Origin: Doryteuthis pealeii
Lineage: Eukaryota; Mollusca; Cephalopoda; Myopsida; Loliginidae
Length of the DNA: 64,000 nucleotides
Direction: 5' to 3'
Assembly: GCA_023376005.1 (NCBI GenBank)
Contig: CM042139.1
Location: forward strand, 143,864,528 to 143,928,527
Each line of letters starts with the position of its first letter. The stretch's first letter is position 1. Below, in pieces: positions 19,383 through 30,545 of the stretch. Both the position numbers and the translations under genes were made by a program. The notes under the pieces were generated by a model, which was not told where the DNA came from, did not search any database, and worked only from the letters and a program-made list of their open reading frames with translations.

Positions 19383-20284
19383 AATTTGGATCACCAGGGA
19401 GTGAGAGAGAAAGTGGAAGACAGTAGTTAGAGAGGGGGTAAGAGGAAAATAATTCTTGAAACTAAAATCATTGAGAATTTGTATATTTCAGGATTTGTAT
19501 TTTCTGTTTTATAGTTTAAAGTTATTTCATATTATTATACAACAAATTGAAAGTATTCGTTTGTATATTTGTTTGTTTTTTGTTTTAAATTTTTTGTACA
19601 TGACAACAATTCACAGTTAGTTCTTAATTGCATGTTGAGTTTAAAAAGAAGCTGAGAATCGAAAATTTAAATTCTTCGTATTGCAATATCTATTTTTGCT
19701 AAAACTTAAGACTATTTAAAACTTATTATAGGGACCACCAATTGATCAGTTTAGGCCATCTTGAATAAAACGGAAATATTTGTTATTATTTATAATTAAT
19801 TGATTTTTCATAGAATTTTTAAAAAAACCTCTTATCGTAACTTGTTTTTAGCTACGTTAAATTTCAGTTGATTTAACAGTGCAAAAATGAAAACATTGTT
19901 TTTCAATCATAATTTTCATTATTTCCGTAAGCTGAAAAAAAAATTAAAAATCATCAGGAGTTTATTTAATGTTTTTTCTTTCAAATGGAAAAACATTTTT
20001 CAAGAAAATATTAATTTTTCTGCAAGTTTCATAGTGTTAAATATAGGGGGTGGGTAAATTTCACAGGGTAAAATTGGTGGTATCTAGTATTTTAAAAACA
20101 TTGTTTAAAAACGTTTTGATAGACCTGATTATCTGGACCCCCCCCCATCTAATTTTTTTTCCTTCAGTTGATTATTATCGATTACACACCAATCTATCAG
20201 ATTGTAAAAAAAAATTCTTAAAAGTTCTTTATTTTTTTTAGTATTCACGGGTGCTCATTTCCTCGTATAAGTTTATAGTAAATT
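19383..20284. other. AT-rich sequence, probably Helitron interior
   Basis: Follows the Helitron 3' end in reverse. It contains the GA-rich GAGAGAGAAAGTGG stretch often seen near such ends. No gene or internal boundary is visible. Confidence 0.4.
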
Positions 20285-20420
20285 GATCCCCCTTATCGGA
20301 ACCGCTTGAACGGAACCCAAATTATTTATTTATTTTCCCATTAAACTAACCCCAACCCCTAACCCTAACTCTAAACCCCCCTAGTTAAAATTTAGTTGTA
20401 TTACAAAATTTGTATTAATT
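20285..20420. mobile_element. Single diverged unit of the C-rich MITE family
   Basis: Contains GGAACCCAAATTATTTATTT, CCCATTAAACTAACCCC, telomere-like CCCTAACCCTAACTC-type words and CCCCCTAGTTAAAAT, all in the same order as the MITE at 23596-23885. Terminal repeats are eroded (ATCGGAACCGCTTGAACGGA on the left). Confidence 0.65.
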
Positions 20421-21149
20421 ACAAAACAACAATTTTCATAAAAGTTCAAATGTCACCTATGAAATCTCTATTTAAACATGCCAATTTTTCAGAACTGAAA
20501 AGTTGCACTATATACTCAGCGATGTTTATTGATTTCACAATAAAGAGTAAAATCATAAAACTTAAAATTTAATTTGTAAGGCAAATTCTGAGGAATATTT
20601 TGAATTGTATTTTGAATAATAATTTAAATGTTAGTTGTTTTGTTTTATGGGATATCAACTTTTCGGGTAATTTACTAACGAATCATGTCATTTTGATAAA
20701 CAAAGCGCTTACAATTTTTCGTACTTACATATAAAAAATTCTTGAAATGTTTCAATAACTGGATATTGTCGGAAATACTTGAAATAAATTTTGTCTTACA
20801 AATAATTGACTACTTATCTCCAGTCGGGCCTTCGACTAAAGATAAAACACCGGATTTTGTCCGTATTAGTAACCTTTGTTTTGTTTTTTTTATCGTGGTT
20901 TTAGAAAATAATTAGTTAACGAACCAAAAGAAAAACAGTTTCTAAGGACATTTGTCAATTGTATTGTTATTTTTAACCCTTTAAAACTCTAACAATAAAA
21001 ATTAATAAATAAATTAAAGAATTAAAAGTCATTTTATTCGAATGAAAATCTTAATAATGTAACCGTAAAGCGTAAATTTTGATTTTCTACAATTTTTATG
21101 CATTACAAAAATTAAAATGAGTGTACTGTACAATTTAAGAATATGGACA
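20421..21149. other. AT-rich sequence, nothing recognised
   Basis: No frame, RNA or repeat partner outside the mirrored arm. Confidence 0.4.
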
Positions 21150-21735
21150 AACTCGCTGTAAAAAATAATTTAATCTATAAAAACATACAAATTACATATT
21201 CAGAAAGACTATTTCATCTTATTTCTAAAGATATACATATTTTAAAGATTAGAATAGATCCTAAATAGGTAAGAGATTCCGAGCTGCCTTATTCGTATTA
21301 TTATCACCTATTTATCGGCTATATGTAGTTTTTTTTTTAACTCGCTGTAAAAAAAAAATTAATCTATAAAAACGCATACAAATTACATATTCAGAAAGAC
21401 TATTTCATCTTATTACTAAAGATATAAATATTTTAAATATTAGATCCTAAATAGGAAAGAGATTCCAATCTGACTGGTATAGACTGCACTGCTTGTATCG
21501 CAATAATCATAGGCATCGTGGCTATCTGAAGCCATTTTTTAATTTTTTAACTCGCTGTAAAAAATGATTCAATTGATAAAAACTCACACAAATTATATAT
21601 TTTGAAAGAGTATTTTCTTATCTTTCTAACAATATAAAAATTATTAAAGATTGGACCATAAATAGGCCATAAATTCGGAGCTCACACGGCTTAGACTGCA
21701 AAATTAATTCATTAAAATCAAAACTTCGCTGCTGT
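21150..21735. repeat. Three degenerate tandem ~190-210 bp units
   Basis: Units begin AACTCGCTGTAAAAAA at 21150, 21339 and 21549. Each continues with ATCTATAAAAAC, CAAATTACATATT, GAAAGACTATTTC and GATCCTAAATAGG. The third is the most diverged. Mirror copy at about 45,660-46,205. Confidence 0.88.
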
Positions 21736-21964
21736 TATCACTTTAACAATAAGCAGGCAGAGACAATATTTTATTATCAGGAGGGGCTGATATACGGACA
21801 GTTCCGCAAATTGGGTGATTTTGGATTAATTAATCGATTAAATCCCTTAATCAGTAAAAATCAATAACCAAATTTGGAGTTTTTCTTAGTTAGAACGATA
21901 TCAATGTGTATGCAAGATTTTGAATCTGAGTGACCTCTATATAGATTGTGACCTCTATTATAGA

Positions 21965-21965
<1 letters not shown>

Positions 21966-22005
<40 letters not shown>

Positions 22006-22225
22006 AAGAAAAAGTCTTAAATTTAAGTCAGTATGTGCATGATAGGCTTTCATTAAAGATTCACACAATGCCGTAGGCATAAATGTATAGGAGCTAAATT
22101 GGGGTTCGTTCTGGTGAAAGGGTTTATATAAATATCTTTTTTTCATTAGGTGATCTGTAATTTGGTTCGCTAGCATTTTTCATCAGGGCCTCTAATTTAA
22201 CTCTTTTCCATCCACATGAATTACA

Positions 22226-22278
<53 letters not shown>

Positions 22279-22279
22279 T
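21966..22279 (-). mobile_element. TA-flanked unit with a hammerhead-like remnant
   Basis: A ~230-bp unique segment lies between (TA)n arrays at 21966-22002 and 22231-22279. On the minus strand CTGATGA at 22186-22180 is followed by a GCTAGC palindrome and GAACC, reminiscent of a decayed hammerhead core. There is no complete stem II. It resembles the hammerhead elements at 7.6-10.3 kb in setting only. Confidence 0.35.
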
Positions 22280-22679
22280 GGAAATCTCTTTCAAAAGATC
22301 TACCGTATATGAAAAACATGTAATCATGTATTTATTCTGTATGTGTCAGTGTATGTATGCATAAATTCATGTATGTCTCTAGGTATATCTTTTTGGGTAA
22401 TTTTCATCTTTAGTTGTTAAAATTCCTTGCATAAAATTGTGCGTGTCCATTATCTGAAATGAACTTAATTGTTATTAAGAAAACATTTTATGATATTTTT
22501 GTGTTCAAGCATGCAGTTCTATTGTTTTCAAAAAAGTTTCTAAGATTTGTTTATTTCGCATGGAGACTTCCAAATAGCTTAGTTCAAAATGAAAGTCAAG
22601 GAAGGTTACTCTAATTGCCTTATTTGCTAGGAATTTTGACAACTAAAGGTTAAAATTACCTATTTTTGTAAATAGGTAG

Positions 22680-23310
22680 ATATGCCTGTTTCAGTGTACT
22701 TATTTATATGTATTTGTATGCATGAGTACATGTGTGTGTGTATACATACATGTATGTGTTTTTGCTTTTGAATGTGAGTATCTTCAGGTACATATTAATG
22801 TATTTACTTGTTCATTTCCCTTTGTGTGTGTTCTAATACGTAAGTTTGTGTATGCACATATTTGTGAGTGTGCATCCTTATGTATGCATCTGTGTGTCTG
22901 TGAGCATGTATGTCTCTAGCTATAACTGTGTGTGTATATGTGAACATGTGCATGTATTTTTTGACAGTTGTGCTTTCATGCTTGTTTATATATATGTGTG
23001 TGTGTGTGTGTGTGTGCAGGAGTACATATTTGTATGTGCATATGTGAGAATCTCCATGCACACATGTATGTATTTACTTGTACATTTCACTTTATGCATG
23101 TGGTTTGTTTATGTGTGTGTGCATGCATATCTATATGCACATGTCTGTGTACATATATGCTTCTGTATGCATTTATGTTTGTATACATGAATGCATTTAC
23201 ATCTCTGGATATGTCTCTGTGTACATGTGCGTATGTTTACTTGTATTTGTGTATATGGATAGATGTGTATTCATGCTTTGTATTTATGTATATGTATGTA
23301 TGACTTATGG
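22680..23310. repeat. TG/TATG-rich cryptic simple repeat, ~630 bp
   Basis: Dominated by TGTGTATGTAT-like words including a (TG)n at about 22994-23016. Overlapping Cys/Val/Tyr-rich frames on both strands arise from the repeat. Long alternating purine-pyrimidine makes it a Z-DNA candidate. The mirror copy at 44,000-44,620 is markedly noisier. Confidence 0.9.
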
Positions 23311-23595
23311 TTTTTTGGAAATTTTTAACAAATAACCAGAAATTCCATCAAGAGTAAAAACAAGGAAAAAAAAGGAAATAAAATTTCTTATTTCAGAATG
23401 AACTTAAAATTTACATTCTAATTTTTACAAATATAGTAATGTTTTATAGTTATTCTTATATAATATATATTTTAAATATATTGGATATATTAATTTTCTA
23501 TCTAATTTATATATTACATATATTCATTTTCAATTTTCTCATTTAAAATAATGTTCAGCATTTATAACAAAATCCGACAAAACTTAGGAAAATTA

Positions 23596-23885
23596 GGGTG
23601 ACCCAGAAAAAACAGAACCCAAATTATTTATTTATTTTCCCATTAAACTAACCCTAAACCCCAACCCTAACCCCTACCCCCCCTAGTTAAAATGAACATA
23701 TTTATTACAAAATTTGTGGGTTCTATTTTCTGTATACAGGAGTGACCCAGAAAAACAGAACCCAAATTATTTATTTATTTTCCCATTAAACTAAACCTAA
23801 ACCCCCCCTAACCCTAACCCCCCCCCTAGTTAAAATTAACAGTTTCATTACAAAATGTATGGGTTCTGTTTTTTCTGGGTCACCC
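23596..23885. mobile_element. Dimeric MITE with telomere-like C-rich cores
   Basis: Ends are GGGTGACCCAG and CTGGGTCACCC, flanked by TA at 23594-23595 and 23886-23887, as for Tc1/mariner-type MITEs. The inside is two tandem units, the second starting near 23743 with GAGTGACCCAGAAAAACAG. Each unit carries CCCATTAAACTAA followed by CCCTAA/CCCCTAACCC words. The C-rich tract resembles (CCCTAA)n telomere repeats but is irregular. Mirror at about 43,296-43,590. Confidence 0.85.
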
Positions 23886-24053
23886 TAATTTTCCGACCGA
23901 TTTGCAAGTTTAGCCCAAAATCCTGCAATGTGTCACATTTTGCAAATAGGAACACTTATTTGCATCAACCAAATAGGAGCTGTAGTAATCAATAATGCAA
24001 ATTAAACATAAAACTTTCTCCATCCACTTTTCTCACATCATTTGAAAAATAAA

Positions 24054-24202
24054 TATTCCTATGTCACCAGGCAATATTACTTGAATATCCTGATGAAAAT
24101 TATGATATAAATTTTATACTTCTTGAATAATTATTAAAGAAGTATTAAATTTATATCATAATTTTCATCAGAACATTCAAATATTGCCTAATGGCATAGG
24201 AA
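24054..24202. mobile_element. ~150-bp foldback element
   Basis: Inverted arms meet near 24,130. Outer ends are TTCCTATG and CATAGGAA, with GGCAATATT/AATATTGCC and TGATGAAAATTATGATAT paired inside. A decayed third relative of the inner part lies at 25755-25840. Confidence 0.85.
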
Positions 24203-24203
24203 T

Positions 24204-24971
24204 GTGAAAAATAAGAGTTATGAAGATGATGTATTAATATTTGAAAATTTAGTCAACATTTTAAATGTTTTGACTATAATCAAGACATTTAAAATGTTGA
24301 CTAAATTTTCAAATCTTATTATAATGGAGATTGTGTGTTTTTCTGACTGTAACCGAAACTATATTACTACTCAAGTTACAATTCCCTTAGTTATTGACAT
24401 CGGATTCTCTAATGATTTGATTTTATTTAACCTCAATAAAATGGTTTTACATTATTAATACTGTTGACCATATCTACATACTAACAACATGCAATTACAT
24501 TTATATATACAACAAAATAGCAGTTTACAGTGTGAACGGGAAGGCTAATTTGCATATTGATATTAAAAATGTGATTTTGATAAATACGTGATTAGTATTA
24601 TTGATTTCTAATTGTTTGATTTTATTTTAATGAATATAAGCAAAAATCTCTTCAATGAATCTTAAATGAAATCCATTAACAAGAAAAAATAACTGTAATT
24701 TTATTCTTTACTTCCTCTTTTAACTAAATACTTAAATTAGAAAAAAATGACAATGGAAGACGAGAGTGATGGAAGAGTAAGTTTCAGTTGTTCTATTTTT
24801 CGATTATACTCCCTCTGTTTCAAATCTTTTTATCTGCATTTCCCATTTAGTTTCATTAGCCTTTCTAATTTAACACAATATTTTATTACATTAAAACTGA
24901 AATACTTGCACCCGGAGGGTGCATATATTTGCTAGTATTAATAAATCATCTTCATAAATCTTATTTTACAC
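24204..24971. mobile_element. Second foldback element, split by a Helitron
   Basis: Left arm from GTGAAAAATAAG (24204) and right arm ending CTTATTTTACAC (24971) are inverted copies once the insert 24314-24935 is removed, leaving a ~146-bp hairpin centred near 24,273. Paired blocks include GAAAATTTAGTCAACATTTT and its complement. Confidence 0.88.
24314..24935 (+). mobile_element. Non-autonomous Helitron, 622 bp
   Basis: It starts TCTTATTATAATGGAGATTG and ends with hairpin GCACCC-GGA-GGGTGC, a short AT spacer and CTAG. It sits between A (24313) and T (24936). TC start, 3' hairpin, CTRR end and A/T target are the four known Helitron hallmarks. It has no Rep-helicase coding capacity. The inner sequence shares TGTGTGTTTTTCTG, ACTATATTACTA and AATCTCTTCAATGAAT with 57242-57830. 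The boundaries are confirmed because removing it restores the host foldback. Mirror at 42271-42879. Confidence 0.9.
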
Positions 24972-25006
24972 ATTTATTTATTATTTTTCCACACGCACAC
25001 ACACAT

Positions 25007-25065
<59 letters not shown>

Positions 25066-25574
25066 AATGCATGCATGTATATACACATTTATATATACAA
25101 TATTGCTCATAAATATTTGAACAAAAAGTTCTAATTTCTTCGTTTTGAGAGTTAAAAATAGGAATGTTATTTCAGAAAAAAATTAAGGCAATCAGCATAA
25201 CAAAGTGTGAATCAAATCATAATTTGTTGTTCTGAATACTAAATTTGATGAAAATGGTTCTTATAAATCAAATGAAATTGTTGAATAAAAAGGTGTTTTC
25301 GCTATTTTTAAAAAATGTAAATATAGGCATTATAAACATTGCCATATAGGAAGTATTTGAATGAACACATTATTTGAGTTTTATCACAGGGATCATTAAA
25401 GATTTTCAGCAGAGCTGGGTTCCAACTGAACTCATCTAATTTGGATAGTTTTCAAAATAGCAATATGTGTCTGCCTTTTCAGTTTCCTTGATCAATTCTA
25501 AAGAAGATTTTAGAAGTATATATCCAACCCCTCCACTACAAGCAAAATGTGACACAAATTAAAATTTAAAGTTG

Positions 25575-25725
25575 AGTAAACCTCTTTGCCAACACAATAC
25601 CATCAAGAGGACTTGCCAAGAGTGATGTCCATTAGGGATGGATGGCAAGAGAGAGCCAAGGGAATCAGTGCTGGTGGCACACCTTGATGATCATGATGAA
25701 GGCTGGTTTGAATTCAGAGTTTACC
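25575..25725 (+). pseudogene. RTE LINE 3'-end fragment
   Basis: AGAGGACTTGCCAAGAG, ATTAGGGATGGATGGCAAGA, GAGCCAAGGGAATCA and CACCTTGATGATCATGATGA correspond to the extreme 3' end of RTE copies in this window. Severely 5'-truncated. Mirror at 41495-41650. Confidence 0.7.
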
Positions 25726-25971
25726 TTCTCTAGCCAAGACTATAGAATAGTTTACTCATTTGAATGTTCTGATGAAAATTATGATATAAATTTAATACTT
25801 CTTTAATAATTATTAAAGAAGTATAAAATTTACCCATAGCTATATGAGATTTTTTCAATAAAGGCTTTCTTCTTCCAACCTACTCTGTACCTAACACAGG
25901 TTGGTTGGTATTTAATGGCATATCAACCCTTGTGGGTTATTTAATGCTAAATCATGTTTTTGTTTTATATA

Positions 25972-26196
25972 CAGGGTGTGTCAAAAAAGTATCGAGATTT
26001 TTTGTACGTTTTGACACCTTGTATTCTGAAAAATTAACATTCCATTCATTCTTCATTTCTATCTTGGTAAATACAGCTTTAAAATCTGTATTTTTTGACA
26101 CACCTTGTATTCTGAAAAAAATTAACATTACATTTATTGTTCATTCCTATCTTGGTAAATACAGCTTCAATCTCGATACTTTTATGACACACCTTG
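25972..26196. mobile_element. Tc1/mariner-type MITE with internal duplication
   Basis: Terminal inverted repeats CAGGGTGTGTC and GACACACCTTG extend inward to a shared ATCGAGA. TA duplications are at 25970-25971 and 26197-26198. An inner ~78-bp segment (GACAC...CCTTGTATTCTGAAAA through GGTAAATACAGCTT) is present twice in tandem. Total 225 bp, non-coding. Mirror at 41023-41258 with extra bases. Confidence 0.88.
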
Positions 26197-26849
26197 TATA
26201 TATACTAGCAGGACCTGTGAATATACCACAGTATGATAATTTAATTATTACAATGTTTGATATGTTTACTTAAGTGCTATTGTTAAATAGTTATTTTTAG
26301 TTCATTCTGCTATGTCTTTTAATGTTTGCTCTTTGTCACGGGTTATATCGAGTTGTCTGAGGGCTCTTCCTCATTTAGCTGCTGTCTCTCTCTTTTTCTG
26401 AGTTCCATTTCTATTCTTGTTCTTTTTATATAATGAATTTCTCATAATTTTATTCATTTCCCCGGTACCAACTTAACTCGTGCACAAGGAGAATCCGTAG
26501 CTGCACAGATGGAATGCATTTGGCCTTAACGGCCAACAGCCTTGACTCTGAATTAATTCTAAATCTTACTTTCCTAGGCTCATCTGATCACATGACTCCC
26601 TAAGCCCACTTCAGGTGACACTGGGGTTAAAACGTGTCTGTCAAACTCTTGATTTTCCATGAGTTTATGGTTAAATTTAAATCCTAAAGAACTTCAGAAC
26701 AAAAATGATAGGTATACATAATGTTATAACAAAGAAAGGGTTTGTTTTGTTTGGCATATCAACCTCAGTGGGTCATTTAATGCCAACAAAGTTTTGAAAT
26801 AAATTCATTCTTAATGGATACTAAATTTTTTTATAAACATTTTTCAGAG

Positions 26850-27245
26850 TGGACCTGGGAGCAATGGTGATGAAGGGGTGCTCCACATTCCCCAAACCTC
26901 CAGAATTGGGATCTCATCATCAGATAGAGTTTAACGTCATTCCCAGGTCATGAAGACCCTCAGCCACCACCTTCTAGCACCCATATGATAAAAGAGTTGG
27001 GGCTTGCCATAAGGGCAATAGGGTTGGGGCAATCATATAGGTGCTAGGGCTTGATGTGACCAGCTGATTGATCAGAGGGGCAGCTCTGACCATTAGTATA
27101 TCCTAAGTAAGGGCCAAAGTGGAGTGTTGCATGTCATGGACTGCTCAGCCACTTGTCTTCCATCCTTAAGCATCACAGGTTGCCACCCACGGCCAACAGG
27201 TGGCCAGATTGGGGGAGTCTTACCCCTCTGCAGAGGTGCAGTTGG
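26850..27245 (-). repeat. Interspersed repeat, related to 9585-9905
   Basis: Reverse-oriented relative of the 9.6-kb block: AGCCACCACCTTCTAGCACC, ATCATATAGGTGCTAGGG, CCAGCTGATTGATCAG and CTTACCCCTCTGCAG in matching order. This copy is longer at its outer end. Mirror at 40010-40395. Confidence 0.8.
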
Positions 27246-27723
27246 TGTATTCTAATGCCCCAGGGGGAACAAAGAGAGGGATTCATGCCTTTGTAAAGGG
27301 CATTAACACAAAGGTAAATAAAGGCAAAGGACTCAAGGATTTGAACTTGGGTCAATGATTACATTTCCAACAGTGTGCTTACCAAGATTTTTAAAGTATA
27401 TGAAAGTAAAACATTTTTTTTTTCTGATTTAAAATTTAGTTATATAAAAATACACATTTTCAGAAATCTATCATTCATAATTTACACCTTTGCGAATGGA
27501 TCCCTCCAGTGGAGAGCGGATATGATTGTGACTGTGCATTTAGAAATGCAGTCAGGTTAATACTCATAATTTTTGCACATGTATATGCACTTAAGAGTAT
27601 GTGTGTACTTGTTGTGAAGTCGTGTATGCTTGTGTTTCTCTCTGCATGTAAATGTGTACATGCGTGTGGTTGGGGAGTTTTCTTTCACATGGATAGATTT
27701 TCCTTCCTCACATTTTTTTTATA

Positions 27724-27807
27724 TCATTGTCAGCATGAAGTATTTTTGTATTATTATCTAAAATATTTCTATAAAGTATCAATAAAATACTTCATGCCGA
27801 CAATAAT
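27724..27807. repeat. 84-bp hairpin
   Basis: TCATTGTCAGCATGAAGTAT pairs with ATACTTCATGCCGACAATAA across a ~36-bp AT-rich loop. Small foldback element or isolated inverted repeat. Confidence 0.8.
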
Positions 27808-28468
27808 GTCAAAAATTTAAAATTCTTTAAGCTTTATACATAAAATTTAGATAATCCACTATTAATAGAATTAATTATGAAACCAGTGATACCATTCTAA
27901 AATAGATAGACCAACTTTTTATTCTAAATCATGTTTGTCTGCACATTGGATATATCTAAAAATTATAATTTAAATCTTATGAAATAAACCGCTAGTTTTA
28001 TTTAGTGTCACCTTAGTAACAAAAACTAAATAATTTAGACAATTAATAACAAACAATAAAATACACAGCTTTGATAAAGGTTCAGATGATAAATGAAAGT
28101 ACCTGGTCTACAAATGTAAACTCTTTTGGACAAACCATTAATTCATTTCATAATGATAACATTAAAAAAATTGTTAGATAAATTGAAATAAACATTTTTT
28201 TTTAAAATCCAAAACAATAAGGATTCCATTATTTTTAACCAAACTTATTTGAATATACATACATACATTTACACTCTGTTAAACTTTGATATCTGCTTCT
28301 TATAATGGAATTATACATGTCATGTACCTGATATTTATACAGGAAATCAACTTTGGCAACAACCTCTTAGCAATTTAAAGAAAATTTTGATTGTAGATCT
28401 TTTCTAAATAGCCAATGCAAAACTAATTGAAATTATATTAAATAGTCAGTGGTTCAATTCTTGTTTTA

Positions 28469-28517
<49 letters not shown>

Positions 28518-29673
28518 GTAGTATATTTTACCTTGGCCTTTTTATGATATTTTCCGATATACATATTTCAATTTTTTTACTCCAAAAATAGGTATTTTTG
28601 AGAGGCATTATTTTAAAATCTTGTAATAAAAAGTAACATTTTACTGAAATAAATTAAGAATATATTATTAAACCTTTTATTCCAAAAACTCAGACCATTT
28701 CTGGAAACCATTTTTGTCTTAAATTAGCATATACCTGAGCTATAAAGCCATTTGAAAAAGTTGCACCACAATTTCAATGATAATGCACACATTTTTCCAT
28801 AAAGTTTTTGATAAAACTGTTATCTTTAAAACTGTAACTTTTGAACAAAAAGTTGATAGAAACAAAATTCTAAAAATGTCTGTTTGAACCAAAATTCAAG
28901 ATTAAGAATGCGCACATGGCCAATCTTCAAAAATGTGATAGAAAAGAAAAAAGAAAATATGTGTGTTTGTGCTGAAATTCAAGATTAAGAATATTCATAT
29001 GTTTTATCTTATAAAATAGCCAATGTCTGGTTTCAGGTTGCTGTGACAAAATCTCGAAAGTGACTAACGACTTTGGGAGAATTTGGAAGGAGGATTTCAA
29101 TCAAAAGTAAAATAGATGTATATTCACATAAAAATCCATATTTAAAAAAATATCATGCATTCATATTTTCTTTAAAGAAAAACAAAAAGATTTAAATATT
29201 AAGTCACTCTGACGTAACAAGTGATATCAGACTGAAAATGTATCCTTTTGAGACAAATCAAATTGTGGTCCAACTGATCTGAATTGACCCAAATAATCAT
29301 TATACACTAAAATCTAATCTTTACCCTTCTTGTAATGTTGCATGGGAAATACTTGATTATCTGCCCTTGTTCAGAGATTTTCATTCTCAAGGTACAAAAC
29401 AACCTTGTTACTTTGTAAAGTGAAATTGGCCAGTGCTAAATAAAGACAGAGCTCTGCAAAATTCAGTCCTCATTCCAACTGGAATTGCATGACATTTTGA
29501 AGTTTGAGGTCCAGCTTTTGAATCCCCCACAGGACCAAACATTGACTATTTTTTAATATTGTCAGCTAAACAGGACACATGTATATTTATACATACTCTA
29601 CTCTGTGGTTAAGAATCATGTAAACCAAATTGATACCTTCCATAAATGTTGCCTTTGCTTCAGATGTGGATTT
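27808..29673. other. AT-rich sequence with one (TA)n at 28472-28512
   Basis: Nearly 1.9 kb with no supported gene. AAATTCAAGATTAAGAAT is repeated at about 28900 and 28976, hinting at an old local duplication. Confidence 0.5.
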
Positions 29674-30175
29674 GGGCAATCCCAAAGATAAGGTCTCCAA
29701 AATATTTAGAAATTACAGAAACGTTTATTGTTTATTGTAAATGATGTTCATATTATTTTAAAGTTTGAACATGTATCTATTTTTCTACATAATTGCTATT
29801 TCAGTTGATGCATTTATGTAGGCGTTGTGGCAATTTTGGTATGCCCATGTTATATCAATGCACTGAACCTTATCATTGTTGCAAACTCCCTACACCTTGT
29901 GGACATTTTGACATCCATGAATGACTCATCATAGACTTCCATTAATTGGCAAGGAATTTCAATCAGTTTAATGCCTTTGTGTTCAAAAACCGAATAACTG
30001 CACAAAGTTCACACTTGGTGGTAGGATAAATCGAGAGTTTCATCAGAAATAATTACCAAGCCAAGTGAAGCAGGGTCAGGGGCATGTACAACAAACACAA
30101 TAACGTTGCCAATAGCCATATGAAAAGTTTTTCTGTATCCCTAGCAATTTGGAGACCTTAATGTTGGGATTGCCC
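29674..30175 (-). pseudogene. Mariner transposon remnant with transposase N-terminus
   Basis: Near-identical 28-bp inverted repeats lie at 29674-29701 (GGGCAATCCCAAAG...) and 30148-30175. On the minus strand, and on the plus strand of the mirror at about 37,200-37,430, the inside translates with stops to KCELCAVIRFLNTKALN, then IEIPCQLMEVYDES and a CREF word. This pattern fits the helix-turn-helix N-terminus of mariner transposases (KCE...AVIRFL...IEIHRQL...VYG). The DDD catalytic half is missing, so it is a deletion derivative of a dead mariner. Confidence 0.7.
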
Positions 30176-30329
30176 TCACAAATGGCAAGGTCTCCAATAA
30201 CGATCTTTACAAGAAATGAGATAATGGAGGAATTAAATCTTTCTTGTCACAACTCTGTTTTTATACCAGACTAAGTAGAGTTTAGTAATTTACAATGCCT
30301 GTTAGTTAAAATTAATTTGTAGATAATTT

Positions 30330-30545
30330 ATTTTCCAGAATCTTTAAATTAGAAAAAATTTGATTTCCAGATAATTTAATTTTTAGAAGATTTACCTTCA
30401 AGATAATCTAATTTCCAAAAAAATTATTTTCTGTAAATTTAATTTCAAGAAAGTTTAACTTCCAGAAAATTTACTTTCCAGTTAAATTAATTTCCAGATA
30501 ATCTACCTTCCAGAAAATTTGATTTCCAGATAATAATAATTTTCT
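30330..30545. repeat. Degenerate ~16-18 bp minisatellite
   Basis: About twelve variants of TTTCCAGATAATTTAA (also TTCCAGAAAATTT and TTCAAGATAATCT). Mirror at about 36,720-36,925. Confidence 0.85.

Noticed and set aside
22722..23335. Several overlapping Cys-rich frames resembling secreted peptides
   Set aside because: All arise from TG/TATG simple repeats, overlap in several frames and lack a signal peptide pattern that holds in the mirror copy.
26207..26240. Helitron end at CTAGCAGGACCTG
   Set aside because: The hairpin is only 4 bp and touches CTAG without the usual spacer.
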